This document shows positions 20,929-32,568 of a stretch of 64,000 nucleotides of DNA, one piece after another. Every line of letters begins with the position of its first letter. The first letter of the stretch is position 1. A program made the translations under genes and the position numbers. The stretch spans positions 33,290,227-33,354,226 of the forward strand of contig NC_065546.1 of the NCBI RefSeq assembly GCF_022605725.1, in the 5' to 3' direction. Source of the stretch: Anthonomus grandis grandis. Its lineage: Eukaryota; Arthropoda; Insecta; Coleoptera; Curculionidae. The notes under the pieces were generated by a model. The model was given only the letters and a program-made list of their open reading frames with translations, was not told the DNA's origin and ran no database searches.

Positions 20929-22806
20929 TGGAAGACTCATTTTGTCTTGCTACACCTGGTAAAGGCCGAAAGAAATTGCGAAATCCATCAAACTGGAAGA
21001 AAGCAAAAGATAAAGTTCAAAGGCAATATTTTAAATAAATTTTTAATAGTTAGGTAGGTACTTAAAATATTTTTTTTATTGCAGGTATAAGCCTAAAACT
21101 CTACCTAGACACCCCAAATGTCATCATAAATAAAGTACTTTTGCCTGTGAAAACTTGTCTATGCATGATATTCGAAGATTTCATGAAAAATTCTATGAAA
21201 ATACTACGAAAATTGCGCAAGATAACTTTATTCTTAAACATACAGAACCAAATGTTCCAAAAAGGCGCCGTCCAATAAAAGGAACTCGAAATAATTCCGT
21301 TTCGTTAAAATATTTTATTAAAACTAAAGATGGCACTTTCCAGATTTGCAGTAAAGCCTTTTTATCTATCTTGGACATTTCAAGGTTTCGGGTGCAAAAT
21401 ATAGCTAAAAATTATTTGATTGACACTATACCACCCAAAGAAAATAGAGGAGGGGATAGGATAAGTACAAAATATGCCGAAAGAAGAGAAAATGTAAAAG
21501 CATTTAATTTAAAGTTAAAATGTGTTCAGTCTCACTACACTAGGAATAAATCTCAACGACAGTATATGCCAAGTGATCCATCCATAAGGCAGTTGTGAAA
21601 AATATACTGTGATGAAAACAGCAAACTGGCTGTAAAATATGACTATTTCCGGGAAGTATTTACAAGGGATTTTAATATTAGCTTCAAGAGTCCTGCCACC
21701 GATGCTTGCTCGGAATGTATAAGACTTAAAAGCTTAATAACTGCCGAAACCAACAGGGATAATAAGGCAAAGCTAATATGCATGCTACGTGTTCATAATC
21801 TAAAAGCAAAGGCATCTTATGAAGTACATAAAAAACCTGAGGAAAATACTTTAAAATTATCCTTCGACTGTCAAAAAATATGGTGTTGCCCCGAGTCCCG
21901 GATCAATCAGCTTACTATTCCAGGCAACTCTATGTATACAATTTCACAGTATGTGAAGGAAATTCCAATGACAAACAGACTAAGGAAAGTATCACTTCAT
22001 ACACTTGGACCGAGAACGTGTGCGCTAAGGGCTCAAATGAAATATCTTCACTAGTTAATCATAAACTTTCTATGGTAGACTTGACCGATGTTACCTCAAT
22101 CAAATTTTTTTGGTGTCCATGAGTGTCCTGGCCAGAACAAGAACGTAACAATAATGGGTATGCTGATGTATTGGCTGTATCACTCTAACTCTACAGTGAA
22201 TGAAATTATTGTGACATTTCCTGTGGTTGGTCACTCTTTTTTACTGGCGGATCGTGTTTTCGGACGAATTGAAAAAAGAGTTAAAAAAAAAGGAAGTTAT
22301 AGTTCATCCTGATGAATATAGGAATTTTTTTTCCGAGTTTTCAACTGTGCTTGATATCGAAAAAGATATCAAATTTTTAACTGGAAAAAAGCTATAGAAT
22401 CGGTTATAAAGCCACCTGGGCAGTGGCATTTTAAGTTTGCTTCATGTAAAAGAATTTCAATTTTAAAGAAATGGAACTCAAAAGGAACTCAAGCAGTGTT
22501 CGTAAAGAGGGAAGTAAATTACAAAAGCGATTTCGGGATATACAAGTTAAAGAAAAAACCTTGGCTACCTCAAATTTGGAGCCTCTTCCTAAGGAATGTG
22601 CAGTAAAACCAGCCAAGCTTAAGGATGTGGATGCTTTATTAAAAAAACATTTTGGTTTAGAGTGGAGAAACATTGAAGAGGTCGATTAAACATTTTATAA
22701 AAAAGTAATTGACAACGCCATTGAATCACTTCATGATACAGAAGTTAAAGAAGAAGAAGAAGAAGGAATGGAACCCATGGAAGAAGACGATGGACTAAGA
22801 ATTTAA
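20929..22806 (+). pseudogene. Insect repeat-protein pseudogene (resembles DUF7869-type family)
   Basis: Starts MEDSFCLATPGKGRKKLRNP (20929). An apparent intron ends at TTGCAG (about 21084), then YKPKTLPRHPKCHH. The long frame 21155-21598 has FHEKFYENTTKIAQDNFILK and PPKENRGGDRISTKYAERR. Next come FNISFKSPATDACSECIRLK (21660-21730), LKLSFDCQK, then in another frame VPDQSAYYSRQLYVYNFTV, SYTWTENVCAKGSNEISS, ECPGQNKNVTIMGMLMYWL and FPVVGHSFLLADRVFGRIEK. It ends in an acidic tail at 22806. From memory, similar proteins are abundant in beetle genomes and annotated as uncharacterised; their function is unknown to me. At least four frame breaks. Confidence 0.65.
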
Positions 22807-23414
22807 TTTTTAAGTTTCATTTAAAAAGAAAATATTTGTTTTTAAATTATAAACTTTTACTTATTTAAAACTCCCTAAATCCTACAGATACTGAAACAAA
22901 ACTTTTTAGTTCCATGGTGAGGTAGCAAAACTAGTTATATCCTTATTATTTTTGTCCATAACTACTTCTTTTAAACAAAAATTTACTACTTAGTAACAAA
23001 TATTTAAATAAACAGTTGTCATAAATGTCTATTTTCATTTAAAACCACAAAAATTTGTTCTTACAAGAAATCCGGAAGTTTTTCTCTTCTCCTGTAAAAT
23101 TAGTTAGCACGGATCTAAAGAGTTTTATAATTGGGCGCCTCACACGTATAGTTATAAAAGTTCCAATAAGGATCTTTGAATTTGGGACCACCTTATAATA
23201 CGACATGCGTTTCCAGAGTATACTACAGTCATGCCCCAAACCAAACCTGTCATATGCAAACCCTTGTATTTACTTAAACCCTACATGGCGTCCTTTTATC
23301 TACAATTTAATGCCAAATAGATTTAAATAGACTCAAGTGGATAAGTGGAAAAAACGTACACCCTCACATGCATCAACATCTAGAACCTCTATGTTAATAA
23401 GCTAATCTAATTAC

Positions 23415-23721
23415 CCTCAAGTATGCAATGACAAACGTTAACATGTATCCCCTTTCGCCATTTTTTTCACCCGCCGGCACTCCGCCGTAAGACTGACCGA
23501 TTTCATAAATTTTCTGCTCGTTTAGCTTCACTCCCTGCTCGTCCCCTTCGAACAAAAGCGTCATCACGCAGATTTTATTTAAGTCGAATCCTTTTATCGC
23601 CGTCAGGTAAATCTGCTTTAGACCGTCGAGGATCAGGCCGAAGTAAGAGGGAGCCGGTTTCAGGATGAGACCGAACTTAAATTGCCCGTTGTCCATTAAA
23701 CGTATCGAAGCTGGTTGGCAT
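23415..23721 (-). CDS. AGPS: AGPS exon 6
   Basis: Acceptor AAATTTCAG, donor AGG|GTAATT. Begins by completing an Arg codon, then CQPASIRLMDNGQFKFG (the Arg in ASIRLMDN is a known functional position in mammals), DGLKQIYLTAIKGFDLNKIC, LLFEGDEQGVKLNEQKIYEI, VPAGEKNGERGYMLTFVIAY and LR. Intact, phase 0 into exon 7. The intervening 11.4-kb intron contains LINE, DIRS-1, mariner and the 20929 pseudogene. Confidence 0.95.
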
Positions 23722-23869
23722 CTGAAATTTACAGGAAGACACTTTGAATATAAATGAACAAATTTATACAGATGTCTGATATATATATAATATCTGTGAA
23801 GATATATATAAAATGCTTCACGCCACTTGCATTGCCTCTGAAAGTTTAATTTAGGTCGGATTGAAAATC

Positions 23870-24112
23870 AAACGTCAAAATAAAAGACTTCGAAAGACCT
23901 TTTAAACAAGCTATTACTCGATACACCTTGCCATTTAAAATTTTTAAGAGGATGACCCTGGGGGGCAATGGGTGAAAGGGGATGAAGTAATTTTAGGTTA
24001 GAAAGTTGTCCCTCTTGACAAACCTTTTGACGTATTTCGGCGTTTTTTTTTTTTAAACAGTGGTTTTCGATAAATCCGTAATGGGAAGTTTTCAAATGAA
24101 CACCCTGTATGT
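23870..24112. repeat. Dispersed repeat with TACAGGGTG-type terminus, copy A
   Basis: Contains TTCGAAAGACCTTTTAAACAAG...ATTTAAAATTTTTAAGAGGATGACC, shared with 59395-59490 in the same order. It ends at 24112 with ...GAACACCCTGTA, a mariner-like terminus. Likely a solo end of a DNA transposon family. The rest of 22830-25570 outside exon 6 shows nothing I can support. Confidence 0.55.
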
Positions 24113-25573
24113 AGGTACAACTAGGTTGTATTGGCATCTGCCGCTACACCTTTCCTTCCACCAACCCAGTAGATGCATATAGCCCAAGCCACATACTTTC
24201 AATTAGTACATAAATGAATGCATAACAGAATGAGTGGAATTATTTAATCATTAATTAATTATACTTTGCACAAGATTTTTTAGGCAACCTTTGTAGAAAA
24301 TAATTATAGATATATTAAATTCTATAAAAAAATATGTTTTAACTGGTAAACTGCTGGGTGAAGGTTGGTATGATATGGTGGAATCTTAGACTTAGAACAT
24401 TAAAAGACTAGAATTAGTTAACAACAACTTTGTTTGAGTTCAACATGTACACAGGGGCAAGGGAAATGTTTTGTTTACAAACATATTCATCGATTCTCTG
24501 TTGTCAAGTTTACCGAAAATTTCAAAAGAGGAAATTTTTAGCTATATATTAATGCATATAATAATGTTAATTAAACCTATTGATGTTAGATTTTTGATTA
24601 CAAATAAAAAGTAGAAATAGATATATTTTACTCTAATCGCAAACATCTTCAATGCAAAAAAAAAACCATTAACATTCTTATTTCTAACACCGCAAGCAAA
24701 AACTGATGTCTTGTCAAATGGCTTTGTGTTTACATTCGGCATTTGTGAAGTTCTGTGTTTTTTCTTTAGTTTTTGGTTGAAAAAAAAAGGTTGAGTCATT
24801 GATACTGTCATAACATCATGATACTGTCATCATAAACGTAGAATAATAAAAAGAAATCTTTAATAATCATAAAATATTTAATGTCCATAAAAATGATTTT
24901 TATTAGATAGGTACCTTTACTCTAATGGTGGTCATAAACGGTGATATTATAAATAATTTAAACCATAATCTATTATTAATAATTATTTATCATGTAAATA
25001 CTTTTTGACGTCACTGGTAAAGATTCCTTGTGTCAGGGGAATCAACAATATGTTTTGATGTTGTTGCCTTTTCTCTATATAGGGACGTTATCTGCATTCA
25101 TTTAACTTTGAATATTGACTTCTTTATAGAGTATCTTATCATATTTTATTAAAAAAGAACAGTAATATTGTTGTGTGCTTGTTAAAATAGGTGACTAATT
25201 TTTATGATATTATGTGTTTTTTGCCATTTCTACGTTTGGTACTATATTATTTGGTACTAAATCATTGCATAAGAGATGTTGCAAGCAAACAAGCTGCTCA
25301 TAAATCCATGGCAATGCTAATTCTAGCCTTTCAATGGTCTAAGATCTTTGACCATACTTTTGTCCCCCACTATAAATACAAATACAAGCCCTGTCTTATT
25401 CAAAGAAATTAGACAATACGCATTGTATAGTCTTGTCTTGAAGCCTTCATTTCATAGACTTTTGTAATGTTGATTATAAAATCTTTTTTTAAGTACAACA
25501 AACCAAATCGTATGTCATGAATCGAATGTCCCGTAAAATAAGACGAAAGCAATCTGTCAAGGGAGTTATTTAC

Positions 25574-25852
25574 CTTTGTTTGGCCACCTCCCTCATGCAC
25601 TTCATGCCAGACTCAAAATCGGGAAACACTATTGAACCATACTTCTTGCATTTGGGTAGAGGACGAATTTTTAACACCACCTCAGTGACTACCCCCCAGG
25701 GATCCCTCGGAGCCCATGATGACATGGTTAAAGTCCGGACCACAACTCATTCTGGGTACCTGGCAATTTTTCTCTAGCACCCCCCTTGGGAGTGACCATT
25801 TTTACGTGCACTAGAAGATCCTCTATATTCCCATAAACATTTTTCTTCATCC
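25574..25852 (-). CDS. AGPS: AGPS exon 5, with two single-G insertions
   Basis: Acceptor TTTATAAAG, donor CAAAG|GTAAAT. Encodes MKKNVYGNIEDLLVHVKMV (frame 1); after G6 at 25780-25785 the family sequence continues in another frame (VLEKNCQVPRMSCGPDFNHV). After a second G6 at 25692-25697 it continues in the third frame (VVTEVVLKIRPLPKCKKYG, VFPDFESGMKCMREVAKQ). The exon is 279 nt; its flanking phases require 277. Both breaks disappear with G5 in each run. The rest of the gene is intact, so sequencing or assembly homopolymer errors are the likeliest cause; true inactivation is the alternative. Confidence 0.9.
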
Positions 25853-25911
25853 CTTTATAAAATAGTCAATTTAAAAAAAAAAACAGTGTAAATAGTAAAA
25901 ATAACAACTAC

Positions 25912-26176
25912 CTGAAGCTCTTGTAGCCACCCACCCTCCTAAACTAGAAAATTCATAACTGTCAGGTTCGTGGCCAGTAGTATAACCTAGTGAGGTCAGC
26001 TCTCTTTCCAGATCTTGTCCTATTATACCACTTTCACAGCAGGCCACTAGGTTTTCCTCATCCAACCATAAAATGCGGTTCATTTGTGATGTATCCAGAG
26101 AAATGATTGGTCTTGATTCCTTGCTGGGGCATTCTACTGCCCCTGAGACTGCTGTACCTCCACCAAATGGAATTAT
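25912..26176 (-). CDS. AGPS: AGPS exon 4: FAD-binding domain
   Basis: Acceptor TTGTTAAAG, donor TCAG|GTAGTT. Encodes IIPFGGGTAVSGAVECP (FAD pyrophosphate loop), ISLDTSQMNRILWLDEENL, GIIGQDLERELTSLGYTTGH and EPDSYEFSSLGGWVATRASG, the core of the VAO/PCMH FAD-binding fold. Intact. The following intron is only 59 bp. Confidence 0.95.
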
Positions 26177-26469
26177 CTTTAACAATATTTTGCCAATTAA
26201 TGGCGTGGCAAGAACTTATTTAGAAAAGTACCGATACAGGGTGTTCCACACAAGATGGATACAATCCCAATATTTTGGTTCTTTGTTGAGCGATCTTTTT
26301 CATTTTTAGTAGGAGGCTGAATAAGGCGCACATTTTGCCCAGGTTCGAAATGCGCTGCCTCATAGAGGTACTTTTTAATGTAGTATGATATTTTTCGATT
26401 CAAGAGCAAACTACCTTTAGGACACTATTTATTAAGTACGTACTTACACTGGATAAAAAAAAAACTAAA

Positions 26470-26812
26470 ATTCAAGATCTTCGACAAAACTACGATAATT
26501 TCTAATGCATTTTTCATAAATTTTCCTATTTCTTAAGCAAACTCCTCGTAATTCATGTCTAGAAATTGGTTCACATGCCTGTCTTATTCAAGTTTATAAT
26601 TCTTCTAAAGTTCATGGACTTCAAAAGCTTTATTTTTGATAACACCCCCACAAAAAGAAATCAGTCCAGAAGTATGAGATCAAGGGAGCCATGCTACAAA
26701 AGGACTATCAAGCGACCAATACATTTATCTTGAAAATTTTCATTGAGCCATCTTGTTACAGGTGCAGCATTATGGATCGGAGCCCCATCTAGCTGAATAT
26801 ACAAATCTAGAA
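26470..26812 (-). pseudogene. Mariner-type transposase C-terminal fragment
   Basis: Minus strand: YIQLDGAPIHNAAPVTRWLN then ENFQDKCIGR (equivalent of FQQDGAP...KWIGR), followed in other frames by HGSLDLILLD-like remains of SPDLTPLD and by ISRHELRGVCLRNRKIYEKC at the C-terminus. Confidence 0.65.
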
Positions 26813-27119
26813 GATAATGGCAAAGAGTATAAGTATTAAAAAACTAACATGGCTAGGTAAAGAAAATAGTATTATTTTTAAGGCACCCCTTGAAATTGTT
26901 GATATGTCACATTGTTATGATTAATAGTTGATGCAGTTCTAGAATTAATATGACTCTCACGAGATGTGTTGGAAATAGTGAGATTAGTAGGGGATGGTAT
27001 GCGGAGCTATCGAGAATATTCAAGATCTATTCAATTCTGATCACTTAATACCGTACACCAGGATATATAAAGTAAATCGAATGTTTAATCAACGGTTTAG
27101 TTTCTGGCTGACTCCAACC

Positions 27120-28200
27120 AGGGGGGCCACTTTAAGAAGGTTAGTAGAATAGTAGGCGGAAGAGTACAGTTAAGATGTTTGAAAAGAAATGGAATTAAAT
27201 CGTTTAAACCAAGATTTTTTCACACATTACAACTAGGTGATGATCAGAGAAGAATATACTACTCTTTAACCATGCAGGATAAATTTTATAAAGACCTCAG
27301 TCAATTTGGCAAAATATTATTTACTTTTGAGGTGACATTTCTTACTAATGTGAGAGTATCATCTCAGAATACAGGCTGTTCGAAAAATAGACGGAGATAT
27401 TTCAATGGGATTTCTTGTAAAAAAATATGAGAAAAAGTTTCTATAAACATGGGTCCGGAAATGCACAGTTTTCAAGATACAGGTTGATACATTTTTTATA
27501 TTATTATTTTTTTAACAATAATTATTTTTCTAGAACTGACACTTGTCAATGTCAAACCTCCATGCAGAAATGATTTTTTGTTTTCCAAGGCACCTGTGAT
27601 TTTTTCACCAAAAATTAATAAACCAATTTTGTCCAGTGGCATGCAATAAAACGGTATTTATTTTTTTTTGTCGAAAACGAAGTGAGATACGAAAAAAATA
27701 CAAGAGGCGAAAAAGTTGTATTTTTATGCTTAATCAAACAGCAAATATTAAAGTTGAAAAAAAGGCAGTGGCGTACATTTTTTTGCCAATAATATTTGCT
27801 AAGATATCGCCACTGAACCTTATAATTTTAATCTAATTAGAGCTCAATTAGCCTCTTAATAGAACAAGTAATACTGCCAAATTTTAAAAAAATCGAGTAA
27901 ATATTTTTCTTAATGTTAATAAAAAAATAATATTTCTAAAAAAATTTATGACGCTGTATCTTGAAAACCATGCATTTCCGGACCCATGTTTATAGAAACT
28001 TTTTCTCATATTTTTTTATATGGAATCACCCATTGAAATATCTCCGTCTATTTTTCGAACACCCTGTATTAGTTATTGGAATAATGAGAATTCTCACTGG
28101 GTAATTAATTGCAAAAACCAATATTCTGAGAAAGTAGATGTCTGGTGTGGTATTTTAAAAGACCGTATCATTGGCTCCTGCTTTTTCAATACGACTTAAG
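27120..28200 (+). pseudogene. Mariner-type transposase N-terminal half split by a MITE
   Basis: Plus strand: IVGGRVQLRCLKRNGIKSFK, RFFHTLQLGDDQRRIYYSL and ILFTFEVTFLTNVRVSSQN. Then the MITE 27370-28068, then YWNNENSHW, KVDVWCGILKDRIIGSCFF and a stop. Excising the MITE with one TA joins SSQN-ISYW in frame, matching NRQN-x-RYW of related copies. Confidence 0.7.
27370..28068. mobile_element. 699-bp MITE with ~100-bp inverted repeats
   Basis: TACAGGCTGTTCGAAAAATAG at the left and its complement (ending CGAACACCCTGTA) at the right continue inward over GACGGAGATATTTCAATGGG and ATGGGTCCGGAAATGCA. The interior has no transposase. TA is duplicated at the ends. Confidence 0.85.
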
Positions 28201-28204
28201 GTTT

Positions 28205-29342
28205 GTTCTCACTGCAAATTTCTTACAAGTTTGAAACTGTTTTCAAACCATTCTTGATGCGCATGCGTAAAATATTACATTTTCTAATCGATTTGAAACC
28301 GTCTGTGCGAACATCAAATAAGGGTTGAGTGGAGAAGAAAAATAACCTCACTTTTTTATGCCAGTGGGAAATGGGAAAATAAATAAAACATAAACAAAAA
28401 AAAATGACACTACAACCTTAAAATAGCTGTATATTATTAATATACAGCTTAGAGTTTGAGTTTAAGATTGTGTGATTATTTGCTACTTCCGGGCTTACTC
28501 TAAAATGGTCGAGAAATTCTATTCTATTAAATTGGGACACAGTTACATCAAAATAGTTTTGATTTTTTGGCATTATCCGTTCGTAAAGTAATTCTTTAAA
28601 AGTCTGTGTCGGAATCAAAAAAATTCTGATCAGATTCTTCCGACGATTCAAAATCACTCATTTCCCTTATGTTTATTTTTAGACTAATCCCACAATTTTT
28701 CAAAACGAATAGCAAGTACTATATAAAAGGATAAAATATAAACAACAATTTAAACGATGCAAAATTTTCAAGGTTTTCTTGTAAAATAAATTTTGGGATG
28801 CTATTCATGATTTTCCGTTATACCGAAAGAAAAGTTTAATCATGTTTCTGATAATACAAATTTACTTTACATTACTTTAAGTGGGACACCCTGTATAAAA
28901 ACGAGGTATTATTTGAAACATTAAAAGCTCTTGAATTGTAGATCATTTATTCATTTATTATCAAATTATTGACGCCATAAAAACGCCACAAAATTAAGAT
29001 AATTATTGGCATTTTGTCTGGACGAATTTGCAAATGGGGTAGTAGAGATCACGTTCGAAAGCTGACGTCGCTCTAAATGTATTATAATAATAATTTTTCT
29101 CGTATCTTTAATAGTTTTACGATAAATAAGCTTTTTAAATTTAAACGGTCATAGAGGTAATAATCGGAAACTGAACCAATTAACATGCACATTTGCCCTA
29201 CTTAAAATCGAACAAACAGCCATGAAAATATAATTTACTACTACTCTACGAGATGTGTTAATACATTGGCACTCTATTAAATTGCCCATTAAAGAGATAA
29301 TGAATAATCAGAAAAAAGTGTATAAACAGAATTTTTTCATAC
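28205..29342. other. AGPS intron 3 sequence without genes
   Basis: Apart from the TACAGGGTGTCCCA-type end at 28895 nothing is recognised. Confidence 0.4.
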
Positions 29343-29685
29343 CACTAAATCGTTCTCGTCGGCTAAATTGACCAAATTCACAACGTCTTGGTGACATTTG
29401 GGCCATACGACCACATCAGGGATTCTCTCAAACTTCCCTTTTCTTAAAATATAAATATCTTGCATGGTTTGTCCATGGGCCCGAACAAGCCTGTCTATAG
29501 TTGACACTGAATAGTCAATGTTCCATGATTTTATTTGGTCTAAAATAGTTTGAGAGATATTCGGGGGTGGGTAATCAGTGTCTTTTGGCGGCGGTTGGCT
29601 GAGCTGCGGATGGTCTAGGTCCACACCTAAATTTTCCGTCACCCAGCTAATAAGATGGGGTAAACTGAGTTCTCCTATGGAATAC
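29343..29685 (-). CDS. AGPS: AGPS exon 3
   Basis: Acceptor TTTTTTATAG, donor TTAGTG|GTATGA. Encodes YSIGELSLPHLISWVTENLG, then a proline-rich linker (SQPPPKDTDYPPPNI), VSTIDRLVRAHGQTMQDIYI and LRKGKFERIPDVVVWPKCHQ to ADENDLV. RAHG and ERIPD...WP are family hallmarks. Intact; phase 0 into exon 4. Confidence 0.95.
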
Positions 29686-29918
29686 CTATAAAAAATTAAT
29701 GTATATAGAAAAACGTTTTCTACATATTTTAAATTACGGTAGTATAAATATGTATCAACAGACGTAATACTTAAATTTTTTTTTTTACTAGGAAAAAATT
29801 GATTTTTTTTTAATTTATTAATAATTGCTCTATTTTATCTGGTAAATTTTTTTTCATCTATTAATGGGAACAAGCAAAGTACTCTTGCATAATTCAAAAA
29901 ATTTTAAATATAAGCACA

Positions 29919-30800
29919 TACAAGGTGTGAATTTAAAACTTGAAATAGCCATAATTAGGAACACACCACTGAATAAAGAAACTCTGAAACCCGTTTCTAT
30001 AAAACGAACAAGGAACAAAAACAAGCATAATAACATCCCCTTATCTGCGCCCCCTTGGAGATACACCCCTAAAATCGTAAATAGAAAGGGGTTTCAAGTG
30101 ATATATCATCTTGAAGCTCTTACGAAAATGCTTTGCAATGATACATTAAAAAGCCACATTTAAAAGATGATATATCATCTTGAAGCTCTTACGAAAATGC
30201 TTTGCAATGATACAGTAAAAAGCCACATTTCAAAAAATTCTTCTCTGTTTATTAAGGATAACAATAAATAAAAACACTGTTTTGACATTTTAATTTTATT
30301 ACTTTCAAATTCTTTACGTCCATTTACAAATGTTTCTCTCGTATAGCATGGCATTCCTGAACTATTCTATGTTGGAGTTGCTCTAGTGACTTACGTTGCG
30401 TTTTAAAAACCGCAGGTTTTTTTAGGTGAATCCACAAAAAAAAAGTCAAGAGGTGTTAGGTCCGGGGATCTAGTTGGACATTCAATAGGATCTCTTCTTC
30501 CAATGCACTGGTTAGGATAATGATCATCCAACTATTCCCACACAACCAGGAACTACATAATGAGAAGGTGCTCCATCCAGTTCAATAAATTTCCGTGTAT
30601 GTCCCTCTGATTTCCTAATTCACGCATTATTACGGGTTCGATAGACCTTTGTGGCATTTGAGCATACATGTCGCTATTTAAAGTTCCTGGTATAAATATT
30701 GGGGTGATAATTCTATCTCCTAATATATCATTCCAAACATTTTGAACTGGATGTCTTTCGTTAAAACGCTGAGCTGTCAGTAATAACCATTTATCCTAGC
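29919..30800 (-). mobile_element. Mariner-type element fragment
   Basis: A TACAAGGTGTGAATTTAAAAC terminus at 29924 precedes non-coding repeat sequence and a minus-strand transposase remnant (30290-30800): RHPVQNVWNDILGDRIITP, FIPGTLNSDMY, LDGAPSHYVVP and GRRDPIECPTRSPDLTPLDF, each with frame breaks. The opposite end is not found. Confidence 0.65.
30099..30236. repeat. Two tandem 69-bp copies
   Basis: TGATATATCATCTTGAAGCT... to AGCCACATTT is present at 30099-30167 and 30168-30236 with few differences. It lies inside the mariner-like fragment's end region. Confidence 0.85.
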
Positions 30801-31549
30801 AACCATAAATGAAAATAATTTCTACGCGTTCAGATATACTGTACACCATTGTTAAAGATAAGAAATGATGTTTTTTTGATTAAAATGAACCGAAAGTTAA
30901 ATGTTCTCAAAATAATAACACTAGTACAAGTTACTTTTAAAGCAAATTCTGTGATAATAACATGCGAATATTTATAAATAATGCTTTTTTTCCAAAAAAA
31001 AACCATAGCATATATAAAACCAATACAAAAGACTCATATTTTTCTTGACAAACAGAAGAATTTTCTGTAATGTGGCTTCCTAACCAGATGCAAGCAACAA
31101 GGAGATTCTAACTGTAGTTGTACGCACTGTCGATAGCAACGGTAGCCCAAAAGAAAGGTTATAAAAGAAAGGTGTTAAGGTAGTAACAGAAAAAACAGAT
31201 AAAGGCACTGCTATAGATATAATTTAAACATTAAACAACAAATAATATTAACTTATCTAAATTGGCATTTCAATCCTATGACTTTGCTAAAAATTAAGAT
31301 TAAAAAATGTATCCAGAACGAGATGGACAGTAAGAAATGAAAATTTAAAAGCTGTAAACTTGACGTATGAACCCGTTGTTGACGTCCTTGATGACATAAT
31401 TAGTGATCGTTGGAACGAATTAAAAAAAAAGGACTAAAGCATTGGGATTAAAAAAGTGTTTAAAATTTGCCTTAGTTTTTTAAAAATATTCTTTATTCTC
31501 GAAACTCTCGAAAGGGAGGAATTAAATATATGTTTTGATCATTATTTCA

Positions 31550-32127
31550 TCCACCACAGACACATTAAAGGCCATTCGGGAAGATCATGATCAAATTAAT
31601 AACTTAATAACAAGTATTAAAGACTTAAATAAAAATATGAATATTGACAGTGATAAAGAAAAAACACGGAAAAAACAAGAAAGGAATGTTTTTCCGTTCT
31701 GGATGTGTTAATTGAGCAATTTCAGCCACGACTAATAATTTTACATTTCCTTTAATTAAAAATTGTCTTATAATTCAAAACATACCGGCAATAATAGCAC
31801 TTTGCCCTCAATGAAAGGCCAGATGACTTAAATTTTCAAACTCAGTTAAAAGTTTTCTTTGATATGTACAACAAGAAACGTAATGATACAATCGCCAAGG
31901 AAAGTTAGCCGTCAACTGAGATAGTGACCCAATATAAATTACCAATACAGCAATGTTTTGTATCGTGTCAACTGATTACTACTGCGGGATACTCAGTGAC
32001 AACAAATGAAACAAGTTTTAGTATTTTAAAACATAATAAGAATTATTTAAGATCGACTATAGGAGATGAAAAGCTTGACCAGCTACTCTGTAAAGTTGAA
32101 AAAGATCGATATTTTGGTTTAAAACCC
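31550..32127 (+). pseudogene. hAT-superfamily transposase remnant
   Basis: Plus-strand frame from 31924 reads LITTAGYSVTTNETSFSILK and HNKNYLRSTIGDEKLDQLL, equivalent to the C-terminal hAT dimerisation motif (ATAERSFSKL...YLRSTM...RL). Upstream in-frame pieces (REDHDQINNLITSIKDLNKN near 31580) fit the preceding region. The C-terminal end is cut at 32128 by the next element. Confidence 0.6.
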
Positions 32128-32429
32128 TACAAAATGCCTTTTTCAAATGGTCAAAAATGCCACAGTTTATACAGGAACGATAAAATAATAGTTTGAGAGA
32201 GGACATCGATGGCCGGAAGTGCTTCGTTTCCAAAATACAGGGTGTTGAAACTTTTAAAAAAAAATCGTTTTTTTCTTCGATATCAAAAACTTTAAGCGAT
32301 TTAAATTAGTTTTTTGGGTTTTAAATGATAGGTGATGAGACAACTTTTTGAGGAATTGAAAATACCAGGGTTGTTTATTTTCTTAGTTTTTTTTTTCTGG
32401 CTAAAATTTCCCGAAAATTGTATCCAGTT

Positions 32430-32431
<2 letters not shown>

Positions 32432-32511
<80 letters not shown>

Positions 32512-32531
32512 TATATTATTATTATTATATA

Positions 32532-32567
<36 letters not shown>
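32432..32567. repeat. (AAT/ATT)n microsatellite
   Basis: About 136 bp of AAT triplets turning into ATT triplets, with short ATAT breaks near 32510 and 32528, just inside the left repeat of the mariner element. Long frames across it (runs of I, N, Y) are artefacts. Confidence 0.95.

Positions 32568-32568
<1 letters not shown>

Larger units (their letters stand above)
26235..28895. mobile_element. Mariner-type composite with TACAGGGTGT ends
   Basis: Left TACAGGGTGTTCCACACAAG and right complement TACAGGGTGTCCCACTTAAAG are inverted, and TA at each end may be the target duplication. Inside are a minus-strand transposase C-terminal half (26470-26812) and a plus-strand N-terminal half (27120-28200). 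It is therefore either one element with an inversion or two elements sharing the region; I cannot decide. Confidence 0.55.

Noticed and set aside
23868..24137. 89-residue minus-strand frame
   Set aside because: Lies in a dispersed repeat ending in a transposon terminus; no homology.
25517..25777. Plus-strand 86-residue frame
   Set aside because: Antisense shadow of AGPS exon 5.
27636..27836. 66-residue basic frame inside the MITE
   Set aside because: Low-complexity Lys/Ile-rich sequence in a non-coding element; no start context or homology.
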